DNA from: Nanobdellota archaeon
GTDB lineage: Archaea > Nanobdellota > Nanobdellia > Pacearchaeales > GW2011-AR1
Length of the DNA: 64,000 bases
Reading direction: 5' to 3'
Assembly (NCBI GenBank): GCA_030698805.1
Contig: JAUYMA010000009.1
Span: 62,001-126,000 of the forward strand
A program made the translations under genes and the position numbers. Position 1 is the first letter of the stretch. Each line of letters starts with the position of its first letter. The notes below the pieces were generated by a model. The model saw only the letters and a program-made list of their open reading frames with translations, was not told where the DNA came from and did not search any database. Below are positions 8,242-16,329 of this stretch, in pieces.

Positions 8242-8277
8242 GATGTTTATGTATGCTTTATCACTATTTTATTTAAC

Positions 8278-8877
8278 ATGGAGCAAAAAGAATGCAGGAG
8301 ACAAACGAGAAAATACATCTTAGAAGGTGGAGGGGGAACAGGAAAGAGCACTCTTCTTAACGAAATAGCTAAGACTGGAATTTATACTCTTGGAGAAGTT
8401 GCTGAATATCTAATACAGAGAGGAATAACGCCTGCGAGTGTAGGCAGGGAAGATTTTCAGGAGAAAGTTCTTGATATTCAGCTTGAGTGGGAAAGGGAAA
8501 TTCCACTGGAAAAAAAATATAGCTTTCAGGATAGGGGGATACCTGGAGGAATTGGTTTCTTTCTTGCTGAAGGACTTGAACCTCCCGAGAAACTTTTAAT
8601 GGCTGCGAGGAAGGCAGAGTATGCAGGAATATTCTTGCTTGAACCTCTTGCTACTTATGAGAACACTGCGATAAGGGCTGAGAAGAGAGAGAAGGCATTG
8701 CTAGTTCATCAAAAAATAAGAGAAGCTTACGAAAGTCTGGGCTACGAATTGCACGTCATCCCTGACCTGCCTCTTGGAGAAAGGATGCATACTGTAATGG
8801 ATAGATGGTTTGCTAATGAGCTTCTTCTAAACTCTGGATTGCAAGGGTTATTCAAAAGAAATGGAGGAAGAACATGA
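8278..8877 (+). CDS. AAA_28-type P-loop NTPase
   Basis: The 199-residue protein starts with a strand and Walker A GGGGTGKSTLL, followed by a Walker B-like SFQDRGIPG segment and, near the C-terminus, a kinase-like ENTAIRAEKREKALLVHQKI arginine-rich lid. This arrangement fits the AAA_28/NadR-like NTPase group, related to nucleoside kinases. It is the first gene of a three-gene operon: the next start (8874) overlaps its stop by four bases, and a CYTH protein follows. AAA_28 and CYTH are known to occur together in other prokaryotes, suggesting joint work on a (tri)phosphorylated substrate. The substrate is unknown. Confidence 0.78.
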   Translation: MEQKECRRQTRKYILEGGGGTGKSTLLNEIAKTGIYTLGEVAEYLIQRGITPASVGREDFQEKVLDIQLEWEREIPLEKKYSFQDRGIPGGIGFFLAEGLEPPEKLLMAARKAEYAGIFLLEPLATYENTAIRAEKREKALLVHQKIREAYESLGYELHVIPDLPLGERMHTVMDRWFANELLLNSGLQGLFKRNGGRT

Positions 8878-9275
8878 GATATACTGTAGAATTTCCTGAC
8901 AGAGTGTCAAATTCTGCTTTTATTTACTACATTCAGGATAAATTGCTTTACGGGTGTGATGTTGTCATTAATACCTCTCATGATGGAGAGTTATATGATG
9001 AACAAAGCCTTAAACCTGTACGGTTTGAAGAATTACAGTTCAATATACAAACTAATTTTTTTGAGAGTAAGCCCGCTGATAATCTAGAGGAGAGGATTAA
9101 AGTTGTAGAAAAGCAGCAAGTAGGGAGAAATTGGAATTGTATAAGGCTTGATAAAAAAGAAGAATTTGATAATGCTATACAGCATCATTTAAATGCTTAT
9201 AAAATATCTGTAAGAAATAGATTGGTATTGACGGGAAGATATGCTTCTTTAAATGAGGGAGAAGAATATGCTTAA
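8874..9275 (+). CDS. Hypothetical protein in the AAA-CYTH operon
   Basis: The 133-residue protein begins at an ATGA overlap with the ATPase gene and ends eight bases inside the CYTH gene, so all three are translated as a unit. It is soluble and alpha/beta, with no membrane segment. The N-terminal part (RYTVEFPDRVSNSAFIYYIQDKL) and the KISVRNRLVLTGR strand near the end could belong to a small binding domain. I do not recognise the family. Placement between an NTPase and a triphosphate-tunnel enzyme suggests an accessory or substrate-binding role. Confidence 0.75.
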   Translation: MRYTVEFPDRVSNSAFIYYIQDKLLYGCDVVINTSHDGELYDEQSLKPVRFEELQFNIQTNFFESKPADNLEERIKVVEKQQVGRNWNCIRLDKKEEFDNAIQHHLNAYKISVRNRLVLTGRYASLNEGEEYA

Positions 9276-9891
9276 GTTGAAAATGGAAAGAGAAGTTGAG
9301 AAAAAATATGATGTGCCTTTGGAATTTGATGATGAGGGATTTTTGTATGCTTTGAGAGATTGCGTAGTTGCTGCCGGATATGAAATTGATAAGCCTGAGG
9401 TATTATCGAGAAGATTTACTTATTACGATACTCCTTCTCTTTCTTTATATCATGCTGATGGAACTTTGAGAAGAGTAGAAGGATTTGACCCTGCAAGACA
9501 TAAAGGCAAGTTTAGATATGATCTGAAAGTCGGGCCCCTTCATGATAGGATAGAGGGCAATTATTGGACAAATGAACTCCAAGATGTTAATAGTTTATTC
9601 AGAGAGGAAAGACAGGGATTGGGAATTTCTGGAGATGTGGAAGAGGTTGCTGTCGCGACTATGCTAAATTACCAAGGAGATATACGAAAAGGAAGTCTTG
9701 TTGCTGAATACACTTTGGATTATGTGGCTGTTTTGGGCGCTGGATCATTTAAGGAGCTAGAGTTGGAGCTTAAAGAAGGAAATGAAAGAGATTTGCAGGA
9801 TCTTGGAGGAATTGTCCAGGCTCACTTCGATCTTAACGAATTGACCGAGCAGAAATATAGCAGAATCCTAAGAGTTCTTGGAAAGGCCTAA
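9268..9891 (+). CDS. CYTH domain protein (triphosphate tunnel metalloenzyme)
   Basis: Residues 7-11 form the ExExK motif (in REVEKKY) that opens CYTH domains. The typical YYDTPSLSLYHADGTLRRVEG segment follows, then alternating charged strands (GKFRYDLKVG, LELELKEG), and the C-terminal SRILRVLG. CYTH enzymes hydrolyse or cyclise triphosphates in a beta-tunnel lined by acidic and basic residues. I chose the ATG at 9268, which has a GGGAG ribosome-binding-like sequence just upstream, over 9253. Downstream DNA leads into the toxin-antitoxin promoter. A second CYTH protein occurs at 21777-22301. Confidence 0.85.
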   Translation: MLKLKMEREVEKKYDVPLEFDDEGFLYALRDCVVAAGYEIDKPEVLSRRFTYYDTPSLSLYHADGTLRRVEGFDPARHKGKFRYDLKVGPLHDRIEGNYWTNELQDVNSLFREERQGLGISGDVEEVAVATMLNYQGDIRKGSLVAEYTLDYVAVLGAGSFKELELELKEGNERDLQDLGGIVQAHFDLNELTEQKYSRILRVLGKA

Positions 9892-9930
9892 TTTTTTGAT
9901 AGTCACAAGAGAGAAAAATTTATATACTAT

Positions 9931-9950
9931 AGTTATCTATAGTTATCTAT
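9931..9950. promoter_or_regulatory. Tandem repeat operator of the RelBE-type module
   Basis: AGTTATCTAT occurs twice head to tail, directly before the antitoxin ATG, and the start codon context GGTTAC continues a degenerate third copy. A TATA box TTTATATA at 9919-9926 places transcription start inside these repeats, so an antitoxin bound here would block its own promoter. Confidence 0.55.
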
Positions 9951-10209
9951 GGTTACAACAATACAAATAGAAGAAAAGCTAAAAGAGAAACTTGATCAGT
10001 TGAAGATTCATCATAGAGAGTCTTATAATGAATTAATTACTCGATTGGTAAATACATCTGCTCCGAGTAAATTCGATAGGGAAAGTCTTGTGGAAACTAT
10101 AGAAATATTGTCCGATCCTGAAGCTATGCGAGAAATTGCCCGGGGAATAGAGGACTTCAATAAAGGCAAGTTTAAGTCTCTTAGACAGATAAGGAAGGAG
10201 CTAAGTTAG
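9949..10209 (+). CDS. Type II antitoxin (RHH/RelB-like)
   Basis: The 86-residue protein starts VTTIQIEEKLKEKLDQLK then HHRESYNELITRLV, a ribbon-helix-helix style DNA-binding region as in archaeal VapB/RelB antitoxins. The C-terminal half (SLVETIEILSDPEAMREIA, then FNKGKFKSLRQIRKEL) resembles the toxin-binding tail of RelB proteins. It is one base from the toxin gene. It would neutralise the toxin and repress the operon through the repeats overlapping its start codon. Confidence 0.85.
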   Translation: MVTTIQIEEKLKEKLDQLKIHHRESYNELITRLVNTSAPSKFDRESLVETIEILSDPEAMREIARGIEDFNKGKFKSLRQIRKELS

Positions 10210-10210
10210 A

Positions 10211-10465
10211 ATGCCTTATGAGGTGTTATTAGCAGACGAAGCAGAAAGATTTCTAAAAAAGTGTGATAGGCCCATCCGAGAAAGAATAATTGATAAATTA
10301 GAGGATTTGGGAAAAAATCCAAGACTTGGCAAACCTCTCACTGCAAATCTTGCAGGCCTCTGGAGTTTAAGGATGGGGGATCATAGGGCAATTTATCAAA
10401 TTAAAGATAGTGAATTATTAGTAATGGTTATTAGACTTGGTCATAGAAAGAATGTTTATGATTAA
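10211..10465 (+). CDS. RelE/ParE-family toxin
   Basis: The 84-residue protein has the standard RelE layout: an N-terminal strand (PYEVLLADEAERFLKKC), two helices (RPIRERIIDKLEDLGKNP), then GLWSLRMGDHRAIYQI and VIRLGHRKNVYD. The Arg residues, His and C-terminal Tyr of RelE mRNA interferases are present. It probably cleaves ribosome-bound mRNA when free of antitoxin. Its stop overlaps the stop of the convergent transketolase gene by four bases. Confidence 0.88.
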   Translation: MPYEVLLADEAERFLKKCDRPIRERIIDKLEDLGKNPRLGKPLTANLAGLWSLRMGDHRAIYQIKDSELLVMVIRLGHRKNVYD

Positions 10466-12408
10466 CTATCTTGTCTAATAAGTGAGCAGATTCCTCTGCT
10501 GTCTAAGCTAAGATGTGTTAAGAGGTCACTCGTTGAACCTGTTTCTCCAAGAGAGAATCCGCGCTCATATATTTTTGATGGCTGTTTTTTAGATCGTACT
10601 AAGTCCTTATAGATTGGGTAGCTTAAGACTTCGGGATTTCCGTTGTATAATATGTATAGTGGACTATTCGGCTGAATTAGGGATGAGATGTCTGTGAGAT
10701 TTTTTGGCTCTATGACATTAATCACATTTATGTGAATGTCTTGCTCTTTTAGGACTTGAGCCGCATTTACTGCTTCTCTTGTTATAATTCCACTTGTTAT
10801 TATTGTCCCATCTGGATTTAGATTTTTAGGTTTTATTGCGTAATAAGGCAGATTATTAAAGTCTCCAAAATCGTAAGGGACCTTTCCACTATGAGTTCTT
10901 ATGTAGCTTGGACCTTGAGTATGAATGGCTTTATTCATTGCATAAAACCAATCTAATTTCGAGGCAGGCTCGAAGAAGTTTACTCCTGGCATGGTTAATG
11001 CTAAGCCTGGCTGACCACTTGATTGATGTGTTGAGCCGTTCTTTGCTCCACTGACTCCTGCCTGCATGGCATACAGTATTACTTTTGTGTTGGCTTGAGC
11101 TAATGCATTTAGCTGGTCTGCCCAGCGATACATAAATGCATCTCCACATAATGCTATAACCTCTGAATCTTTTTCTACTGTCTTGATGCCCTGAATCATA
11201 GCCATAAGATGTTGTTCTCTTATCCCTACGTTTTCATAATGGAGATTTGGTATTGAGAACTGGCCTGTTGAATACATTAATGCTCTGGGAGGGTAATCTG
11301 CAGTGAGAATGTAAATATTTCTTTCTTTTCCATATTTTGAAAGCTTGCTCAAGAATTCTGCTAGGAAGTCAAATGAACTTTCTTCTTTTTCTGATGGGTC
11401 TGGACTCATATTTGAGAGTGGAAGAAATTTAGATAAGTTAGAGAAAAGGTAAGGCAACTTCTTTCTTGGCACTTGTATGTTTTTTCCTTCTATTTCCTTA
11501 GAAAGTAAGCGTATGGGAGTTTCAAGATCAACTTCGTTTTTCCCATGATCTTCTTCATTGTTGTGATAGACATGAAATCCTGAATAATGTTCTTCTGCTC
11601 CTGGGATTCCTTGGCTTTTTTGGGTGTTTGCAATAATGCACACTGGCCCTAGCCTTGCTTCTTCTATGGCTTGATTGTAAGTTTCTCTTATTTTTTTTAA
11701 GTTATGCCCTTCTTGCAATTCTAAGACTTCCCACCCATAACCTTTCCAGATCTGGGCAAGATCAGATTGCCCATCTGTGCATTTTGTTGATGTAGAAAGC
11801 TGTTTCTCATTTTTATCTATTATAGTGATAAGATTGTTTATTCTTATGTTAGATGCGTGTCTGGCTGCCTCGGAAATATTGCCTTCCTGCTCTTCTCCAT
11901 CTCCTAGAAAGCAGAAGAGCCTATTTTCTAGACCCCTCTTTCTTAATGAGTATCTTGCCCCTACTGCGTAGGATAAAAGCATGCCTAGGCTTCCACTTGG
12001 CGTGATGTCTACTCCAGGGGTTTTTGTCATGTCTTCGTGGCCGCAGAGTCGTGATCCTAATTTTCTATATCGATTCATTTCTTCTGGCTTTAGCCAGTCA
12101 AGAAGAGAGAATAAGTTATATCTTAGAGGCCCTAAGTGGCCTCTTACTAAAACATAATCTCTCTCAGGATGATTCGGATTGTCGATGTCAAATTTCAACA
12201 GTTCTGGAGAGAAATATAATGCTGCCATTAATTCGTTGCTTGAGCAGCATGCCCCTATATGTCCTGTTTTTGCCGCGCTAATTGTCTGCAGCATGTTTCT
12301 CTTTAGTTTCTTGCTGAGGAGTTCTAGGTTTTCATCTTCAGACAATGGCTCCGACTCTTTCTTTTCTTCTTCTAGTACTTCAGTTAGTTCAAGGATTGCA
12401 TTTTCCAT
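10462..12408 (-). CDS. tkt: Transketolase (full length, N and C halves fused)
   Basis: At 648 residues this is a complete transketolase, whereas many archaea encode it as two genes. The thiamine diphosphate motif is FLGDGEEQEGN with the following SEAARHA. The pyrimidine domain contains GIREQHLMAMIQG, and the C-terminal third continues as normal. The enzyme moves two-carbon units between sugar phosphates in the non-oxidative pentose phosphate pathway. Its promoter faces that of upp across an 90-base gap holding an operator palindrome. With the short G6P dehydrogenase at 58.8 kb it suggests some pentose phosphate metabolism. Confidence 0.95.
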   Translation of the reverse strand: MENAILELTEVLEEEKKESEPLSEDENLELLSKKLKRNMLQTISAAKTGHIGACCSSNELMAALYFSPELLKFDIDNPNHPERDYVLVRGHLGPLRYNLFSLLDWLKPEEMNRYRKLGSRLCGHEDMTKTPGVDITPSGSLGMLLSYAVGARYSLRKRGLENRLFCFLGDGEEQEGNISEAARHASNIRINNLITIIDKNEKQLSTSTKCTDGQSDLAQIWKGYGWEVLELQEGHNLKKIRETYNQAIEEARLGPVCIIANTQKSQGIPGAEEHYSGFHVYHNNEEDHGKNEVDLETPIRLLSKEIEGKNIQVPRKKLPYLFSNLSKFLPLSNMSPDPSEKEESSFDFLAEFLSKLSKYGKERNIYILTADYPPRALMYSTGQFSIPNLHYENVGIREQHLMAMIQGIKTVEKDSEVIALCGDAFMYRWADQLNALAQANTKVILYAMQAGVSGAKNGSTHQSSGQPGLALTMPGVNFFEPASKLDWFYAMNKAIHTQGPSYIRTHSGKVPYDFGDFNNLPYYAIKPKNLNPDGTIITSGIITREAVNAAQVLKEQDIHINVINVIEPKNLTDISSLIQPNSPLYILYNGNPEVLSYPIYKDLVRSKKQPSKIYERGFSLGETGSTSDLLTHLSLDSRGICSLIRQDS

Positions 12409-12442
12409 TCTACTTGTATTTATTTTTCTGCTTATAGAAATA

Positions 12443-12464
12443 TGTTGAAGATATTTCTACAACA
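12443..12464. promoter_or_regulatory. Palindromic operator, site 3 (tkt / upp divergent promoters)
   Basis: TGTTGAAGATATTTCTACAACA is an inverted repeat; the half sites ATGTTGAAGATA and ATGTTGTAGAAA differ at two positions. The TGTTG-N12-CAACA spacing equals that of the sites at 4929 and 8220. It lies directly upstream of a TATA-like box for tkt and of AT-rich DNA about 30 bases before the upp start. Confidence 0.68.
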
Positions 12465-12498
12465 TTTATTGAAATAGACTCCGTGCTACATTCTTTAG

Positions 12499-13131
12499 AT
12501 GAACACTAAATCAAGAATAAGAAAGAACCCGGCATTGGAAAGGATCTTGTATAAAATCAGAGATCCTGCAACTGGAAGAGAAGAATTCAGAAGCTGTCTT
12601 GAAAGAATAGGAGAATACATAGGAGTTGAGATATCTCTTGAGTTGGAACAGGAAAGAAAGAGAATAACCACTTCCTTGGGAAAAGAAACTGAACACTTCC
12701 TTCTCAAAGAAAGCCCTGTTCTTATAGGAGTTCTTAGAGCAGGACTGCCTCTTTATTATGGAATGCAGAAAGCTTTTCCTGAATCTGAGTCGGGATTCAT
12801 AGGGACTATGCGAGATGAGAAAACACTCAAATCCCACATTTCTTACTGCGCACTGCCGGATATCGAGGGAAAGACAGTCATACTTATAGATACTATGCTT
12901 GCTACAGGGGGGAGCATGATAGAAATAGCTGAGATGCTCAAAGAAAAAAATCCCCGGGCAATCATTACTGCCTCAGTTATAGCTTCTCGGCAAGGGATTG
13001 AAAGAATGAGAACTTACGACTCTTCTCTTAGAATATACTCCGCAGTTATCGACCCAATCTTAAATGATAAGGGATACATTGTCCCGGGATTGGGTGATGC
13101 GGGGGATAGATGTTACGGGGAGAAGAAATGA
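12499..13131 (+). CDS. upp: Uracil phosphoribosyltransferase
   Basis: The 210-residue protein carries the UPRTase signatures: VLIGVLRAGLPLYYGM, the PRPP-binding loop LIDTMLATGGSM, and the uracil-binding DPILNDKGYIVPGLGDAGDR at the C-terminus. It makes UMP from uracil and PRPP in the cytosol. It is first in an operon with two HD-domain hydrolases; the next gene starts within its stop codon (ATGA). The operator palindrome shared with tkt suggests that pentose supply (PRPP) and uracil salvage are regulated together. Confidence 0.94.
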   Translation: MNTKSRIRKNPALERILYKIRDPATGREEFRSCLERIGEYIGVEISLELEQERKRITTSLGKETEHFLLKESPVLIGVLRAGLPLYYGMQKAFPESESGFIGTMRDEKTLKSHISYCALPDIEGKTVILIDTMLATGGSMIEIAEMLKEKNPRAIITASVIASRQGIERMRTYDSSLRIYSAVIDPILNDKGYIVPGLGDAGDRCYGEKK

Positions 13132-13718
13132 AAATAAAATTTGAAGACCTTTCTTACATAGCAGATGCACACCAGTTTCATCCTAAAAATGATAAGAAAG
13201 CTTTCCGCAAATGGGATGGGAGAACGCCATATTTTATCCATCCTCTTTGGTGCGCAACTACTATTCTAACAGAGACTCGACTAGATGAAAAAACCAGAGT
13301 AGAAGGATATTATACTCTTCTTTATCATGATCTTCTTGAAGATACAACACAATCTCTTCCTGCTAGTCTAGAAAAAAGAATTGAAGAATTAGTAAAAGAT
13401 ATGACTTTCTTAGGCGGGAGTGAACAGGAAATGAATGAGATTTGGAGTAAGCTGGAGGAAATTAGATTATACAAACTCTATGATAAGGTAAGTAATCTTT
13501 TAGATGGAACTTGGATGAGCGGGGAAAAGAGGAGGGCTTATGGGGAATATGTCTCTAGACTCTGCTTGGATGTGGAACAAAATTATGGTGCCTTGAATAT
13601 AACTCTCATGGCACGAGCCATCATATCTTTTCCTTTTGAGCACGACGCAATGAAACGACTGGAAGCAAAGACTAATACAATGGGGGGAGAAAATGGATTA
13701 TATCAAAGAAAGATTTAA
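13128..13718 (+). CDS. HD-domain hydrolase, SpoT/MESH1-like
   Basis: Starting at the ATGA overlap with upp, the protein has 196 residues. DGRTPYFIHPLWCATTIL and YHDLLEDT match the H...HDxxEDT pattern of the RelA/SpoT/MESH1 hydrolase fold. A later YDKVSNLLDG segment corresponds to the D-x-x-x-N motif of the same group. Such enzymes remove pyrophosphate from ppGpp or phosphate from related nucleotides. There is no synthetase domain, so it is a small alarmone-type or nucleotide hydrolase. An in-frame ATG at 13110 lies inside upp and is less likely. Confidence 0.8.
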   Translation: MKIKFEDLSYIADAHQFHPKNDKKAFRKWDGRTPYFIHPLWCATTILTETRLDEKTRVEGYYTLLYHDLLEDTTQSLPASLEKRIEELVKDMTFLGGSEQEMNEIWSKLEEIRLYKLYDKVSNLLDGTWMSGEKRRAYGEYVSRLCLDVEQNYGALNITLMARAIISFPFEHDAMKRLEAKTNTMGGENGLYQRKI

Positions 13719-14346
13719 CGGAAAAGTGCCTTGGATATTTGAGAGGTTAAAAGCATTCCATGGAAAGAATTCCTGGCATAATTTGGAATCAGTTTATGAG
13801 CATACTAATAGGGTGCTTGGAGCACTAGAATCTTTGCTTGCTGGATTAACTATGCCGCAGTTCGAAGGAGATATACTAAGAGAAGCGGCGCTTTATCATG
13901 ATGTTGGCAAGATAAGTCCTTCTTTAAAAGATGGGCGAATAGATTATCCTGGGCATGAGAAAACCAGCGCCCAGATTTATTATGAAACTAAAGTTTCCAA
14001 AACCTCTAGACCTCTTGCATCTCGGCCTGATGGCTTGAGATTTAGTTTACAATCACAGGAATTAGTATACGATTTAATAATAAATCATACAATTATTCAC
14101 AAAATCATGGGTGAAAATTATTTTATGGAGCCTTTGAAAGAATTGACTAGTGGGATTCCTAATCTTAAGGATCTGAGATTCCCCAAGGCAGGAAGACAAT
14201 ATTGCAGAAACAAGGAGTCTTTTCAAAGAGGGCTAGTGCTCTTAGGCTATTCTGATATTATAGCAAGCGATTTTGTCAAGATTGATCCTTTCGAGTTTAC
14301 TAAGAGGGTGACACGTTATGTTTCCGCCCTAAATGAATTTCTATAA
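13693..14346 (+). CDS. HD-domain phosphohydrolase
   Basis: The 217-residue protein has WHNLESVYEHTNRVL, AALYHDVGKISPS and YPGHEKTSAQIYYE, the H...HD...H order of metal-dependent HD phosphohydrolases close to the HD domain of tRNA nucleotidyltransferases. It overlaps the preceding HD gene by 26 bases, making this the third gene of the upp operon. A long helical C-terminal part (RFPKAGRQYCRNKESFQRG and beyond) completes it. It probably hydrolyses a phosphate ester or nucleotide; the substrate is not evident. Confidence 0.8.
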   Translation: MDYIKERFNGKVPWIFERLKAFHGKNSWHNLESVYEHTNRVLGALESLLAGLTMPQFEGDILREAALYHDVGKISPSLKDGRIDYPGHEKTSAQIYYETKVSKTSRPLASRPDGLRFSLQSQELVYDLIINHTIIHKIMGENYFMEPLKELTSGIPNLKDLRFPKAGRQYCRNKESFQRGLVLLGYSDIIASDFVKIDPFEFTKRVTRYVSALNEFL

Positions 14347-14347
14347 A

Positions 14348-14369
14348 TGTAGACTAAAAATCTACAACA
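14348..14369. promoter_or_regulatory. Palindromic operator, site 4 (upstream of trmB)
   Basis: TGTAGACTAAAAATCTACAACA has the right half TCTACAACA identical to site 3 and a left half TGTAG that differs by one base from TGTTG at the same 22-bp spacing; TGTAGA/TCTACA also form a perfect short inverted repeat. It lies about 10 bases upstream of the TATA-like ATTAAATAG of the TrmB gene, suggesting autoregulation. Confidence 0.55.
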
Positions 14370-14409
14370 AACAAAAGCATTAAATAGCAAGGCTCATTGT
14401 TAATCTTAT

Positions 14410-15132
14410 ATGGCTAAGATAGAAGAAACTCTTGCTAAGATAGGATTGTCGCAGAATGAGATTAAGGTTTATTTGACTCTTAATGATCATGGAAGCATGA
14501 AGGCAGGTAGAATTGCTAAAATTGCTAAGATGGATAGGAGTAGCGCATATAATGCTATCCAGATGCTGCTTGAGAAAGGGCTTGTTAGTTATGTTCTGAT
14601 CGGAAAAGTAAAATGGTTCCAGGCAGCAGGACCTAAGAGAATTCTTGAATATGTTAAGGAGCAGGAGGATGATATACAAAGTATCTTGCCAGAGCTGCAG
14701 GAGAGGCATAAGAGAAATAAAATTGAGGGGCAAGTGCGATTGTTTAAAGGTATTAAAGGAGTCAAGAGTGTGTTCTTGGACATCATCAGAACGGGGAAAG
14801 ATAATTTTGTTTTTGGAAGTGAGGGGCAATTTAGCGAGAGAATGCCTGAATTTGCCTATCAATTTGACAGAATGAAAAAGGAAAAGGGAATTAGGACTAA
14901 ACTAATATTGAGAAAAGATAGGAAAGAAATAGATTCTAAGACTTCAGACCATAAGTATTTGCCAAACATTTCCGAGAGCCCAGCAGTGACTAATATTTAT
15001 GGGGACAAAATTGCCATTATCATCTGGACTGATGAGCCTGAAGGAATCATTATAGAAAATGCTGCAGCGGCCAAGGCTTATAAATCATATTTTGATTCTT
15101 TATGGAAAAATGCCAAAGATATAAAGAAATAG
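14410..15132 (+). CDS. TrmB family transcriptional regulator
   Basis: The N-terminal winged helix-turn-helix reads LAKIGLSQNEIKVYLTLND, with recognition helix around RSSAYNAIQMLLEKGLVS, as in TrmB/sugar-specific regulators. A short coiled-coil follows (EYVKEQEDDIQSILPELQE), then a ligand-sensing domain (FKGIKGVKSVFLDIIRTGK, IIWTDEPEGIIIEN). TrmB-like proteins regulate sugar and central carbon genes in archaea, activating or repressing according to operator position. Its own promoter carries a palindrome related to those at ndk, tkt/upp and the HicA-like gene, so this regulator is the best local candidate to bind them. Confidence 0.9.
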   Translation: MAKIEETLAKIGLSQNEIKVYLTLNDHGSMKAGRIAKIAKMDRSSAYNAIQMLLEKGLVSYVLIGKVKWFQAAGPKRILEYVKEQEDDIQSILPELQERHKRNKIEGQVRLFKGIKGVKSVFLDIIRTGKDNFVFGSEGQFSERMPEFAYQFDRMKKEKGIRTKLILRKDRKEIDSKTSDHKYLPNISESPAVTNIYGDKIAIIIWTDEPEGIIIENAAAAKAYKSYFDSLWKNAKDIKK

Positions 15133-15145
15133 TTTTTTGGCCACT

Positions 15146-15907
15146 TTACGAATTAAAACTAAGTTTTCCGGTTTGCCATTCACGAATGATCTGAATTGCG
15201 GTTTTTGTTTCGTCAACTATGCCACCTTTCATTAAATATCCTCTTTTCTTGCCTATTTCCAGCAAAACCTCATAGGCTTCTAGCTTTAAATTATCAGAAC
15301 TAAGTTTATAATGAGCTTTAAGGGCCTCTGGACTTTTTTTCAAGAACATATTAATTATTTCTGCAGCTACTTTCTCAGGATAGCTTATTTTCTCAGGGTT
15401 TTTCGCTGCGATAAGGCCCAGTTTTGTATTTTTATCCTCTAAAGGGATGACTCCTGGCGAGTCAATAATAAGCAAATTCCCCACTTTGATCCATTGGAAC
15501 CCTCTTGTAGTGCCTGCAATAGGGGAAATAGCAGTACTTGCTCTTTCTGCCAGGGAGTTTATTACGGATGATTTCCCCACATTAGGATAGCCGACAATCC
15601 CGACTCGAGGTTCAGGTATATTCATATTTATCCCAAGCTTCTCTAAAAAATTCTTCAATTCTATAATCCCTTTTTGCTTTTTTACTGACACAAAAAAGGC
15701 ACCTGAATTGTTTTTTCTTAGGTCTTGCAGGTCAGCAGGTAAGATTAAATCTATTTTGTTAAAAACTAAGATTGTCTTCTTGCCCGAACTTACAATTTTT
15801 CTTTCAATCTCCTTATTTCTTGAAAGCTCAGGCATGCGCGCATCTGCTACTAGAACTACGATATCTGATCTCTTTATTACATTCTCTACGACTGGCCAAA
15901 ATCCCAT
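15146..15907 (-). CDS. Circularly permuted GTPase (YlqF/RbgA-like)
   Basis: The G motifs are in permuted order: NKIDL (G4) at about residue 50, then GYPNVGKSSVIN (G1), GTTRG (G2) and DSPG (G3). This defines the YlqF/RbgA/MMR1 family of ribosome-assembly GTPases. I chose the Met of MGFWPVVENVIKRSD as start, which matches family N-termini; a frame-open 21-residue extension upstream to 15970 looks non-native. It probably acts on the large ribosomal subunit. It is convergent with trmB, 13 bases away. Confidence 0.9.
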   Translation of the reverse strand: MGFWPVVENVIKRSDIVVLVADARMPELSRNKEIERKIVSSGKKTILVFNKIDLILPADLQDLRKNNSGAFFVSVKKQKGIIELKNFLEKLGINMNIPEPRVGIVGYPNVGKSSVINSLAERASTAISPIAGTTRGFQWIKVGNLLIIDSPGVIPLEDKNTKLGLIAAKNPEKISYPEKVAAEIINMFLKKSPEALKAHYKLSSDNLKLEAYEVLLEIGKKRGYLMKGGIVDETKTAIQIIREWQTGKLSFNS

Positions 15908-15995
15908 TATTAAAAAAGCATTCTGTTGTTTATAAATCCGGCAGATAAATGAGGACTTACAGAAAGTCATTATGGCCTGAATGGATTTATTAGTT

Positions 15996-16325
15996 TTAGA
16001 CCTTTATCCCATTTTCTGAAAGTTTTTCTTTAAGAGACATGATAAGGTCAGGGTCATCTCTGGAATAGACATCAGGAATATTGAGAACTATTAATTGTTT
16101 TTTATCCGCTATGGGAAACTCTCTTTCAATAAATTCTTTATGCTCCTCTTCCATGCAGACTATCCTATCAGCCCATTCTATTGCTTCAGAACTTATGGGG
16201 ATCTCAGCCATTGGATGTATGCCTACGGACTTTGTTTCGTACTCTTCATTATTTGTAAAGAGCGATTCAGCAGTAGGGCTTCTTTGTTGATTTGCGGTAC
16301 AAACAAACAATATTTTTGTTTTCAT
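15996..16325 (-). CDS. Low-molecular-weight protein tyrosine phosphatase-like
   Basis: The N-terminus ILFVCTANQQRSPTAE carries the CxxxxxR(S) phosphate loop, with Cys9 and Arg15. IPDVYSRDDPD near the C-terminus provides the acidic residue expected as general acid. At 109 residues it is shorter than typical LMW-PTPs (about 150), as in reduced archaeal and arsenate-reductase-like versions. It may dephosphorylate proteins or small molecules. Its stop-to-start distance to the upstream DUF2267 gene is only four bases, so the two are an operon. Confidence 0.85.
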   Translation of the reverse strand: MKTKILFVCTANQQRSPTAESLFTNNEEYETKSVGIHPMAEIPISSEAIEWADRIVCMEEEHKEFIEREFPIADKKQLIVLNIPDVYSRDDPDLIMSLKEKLSENGIKV

Positions 16326-16329
16326 TATT

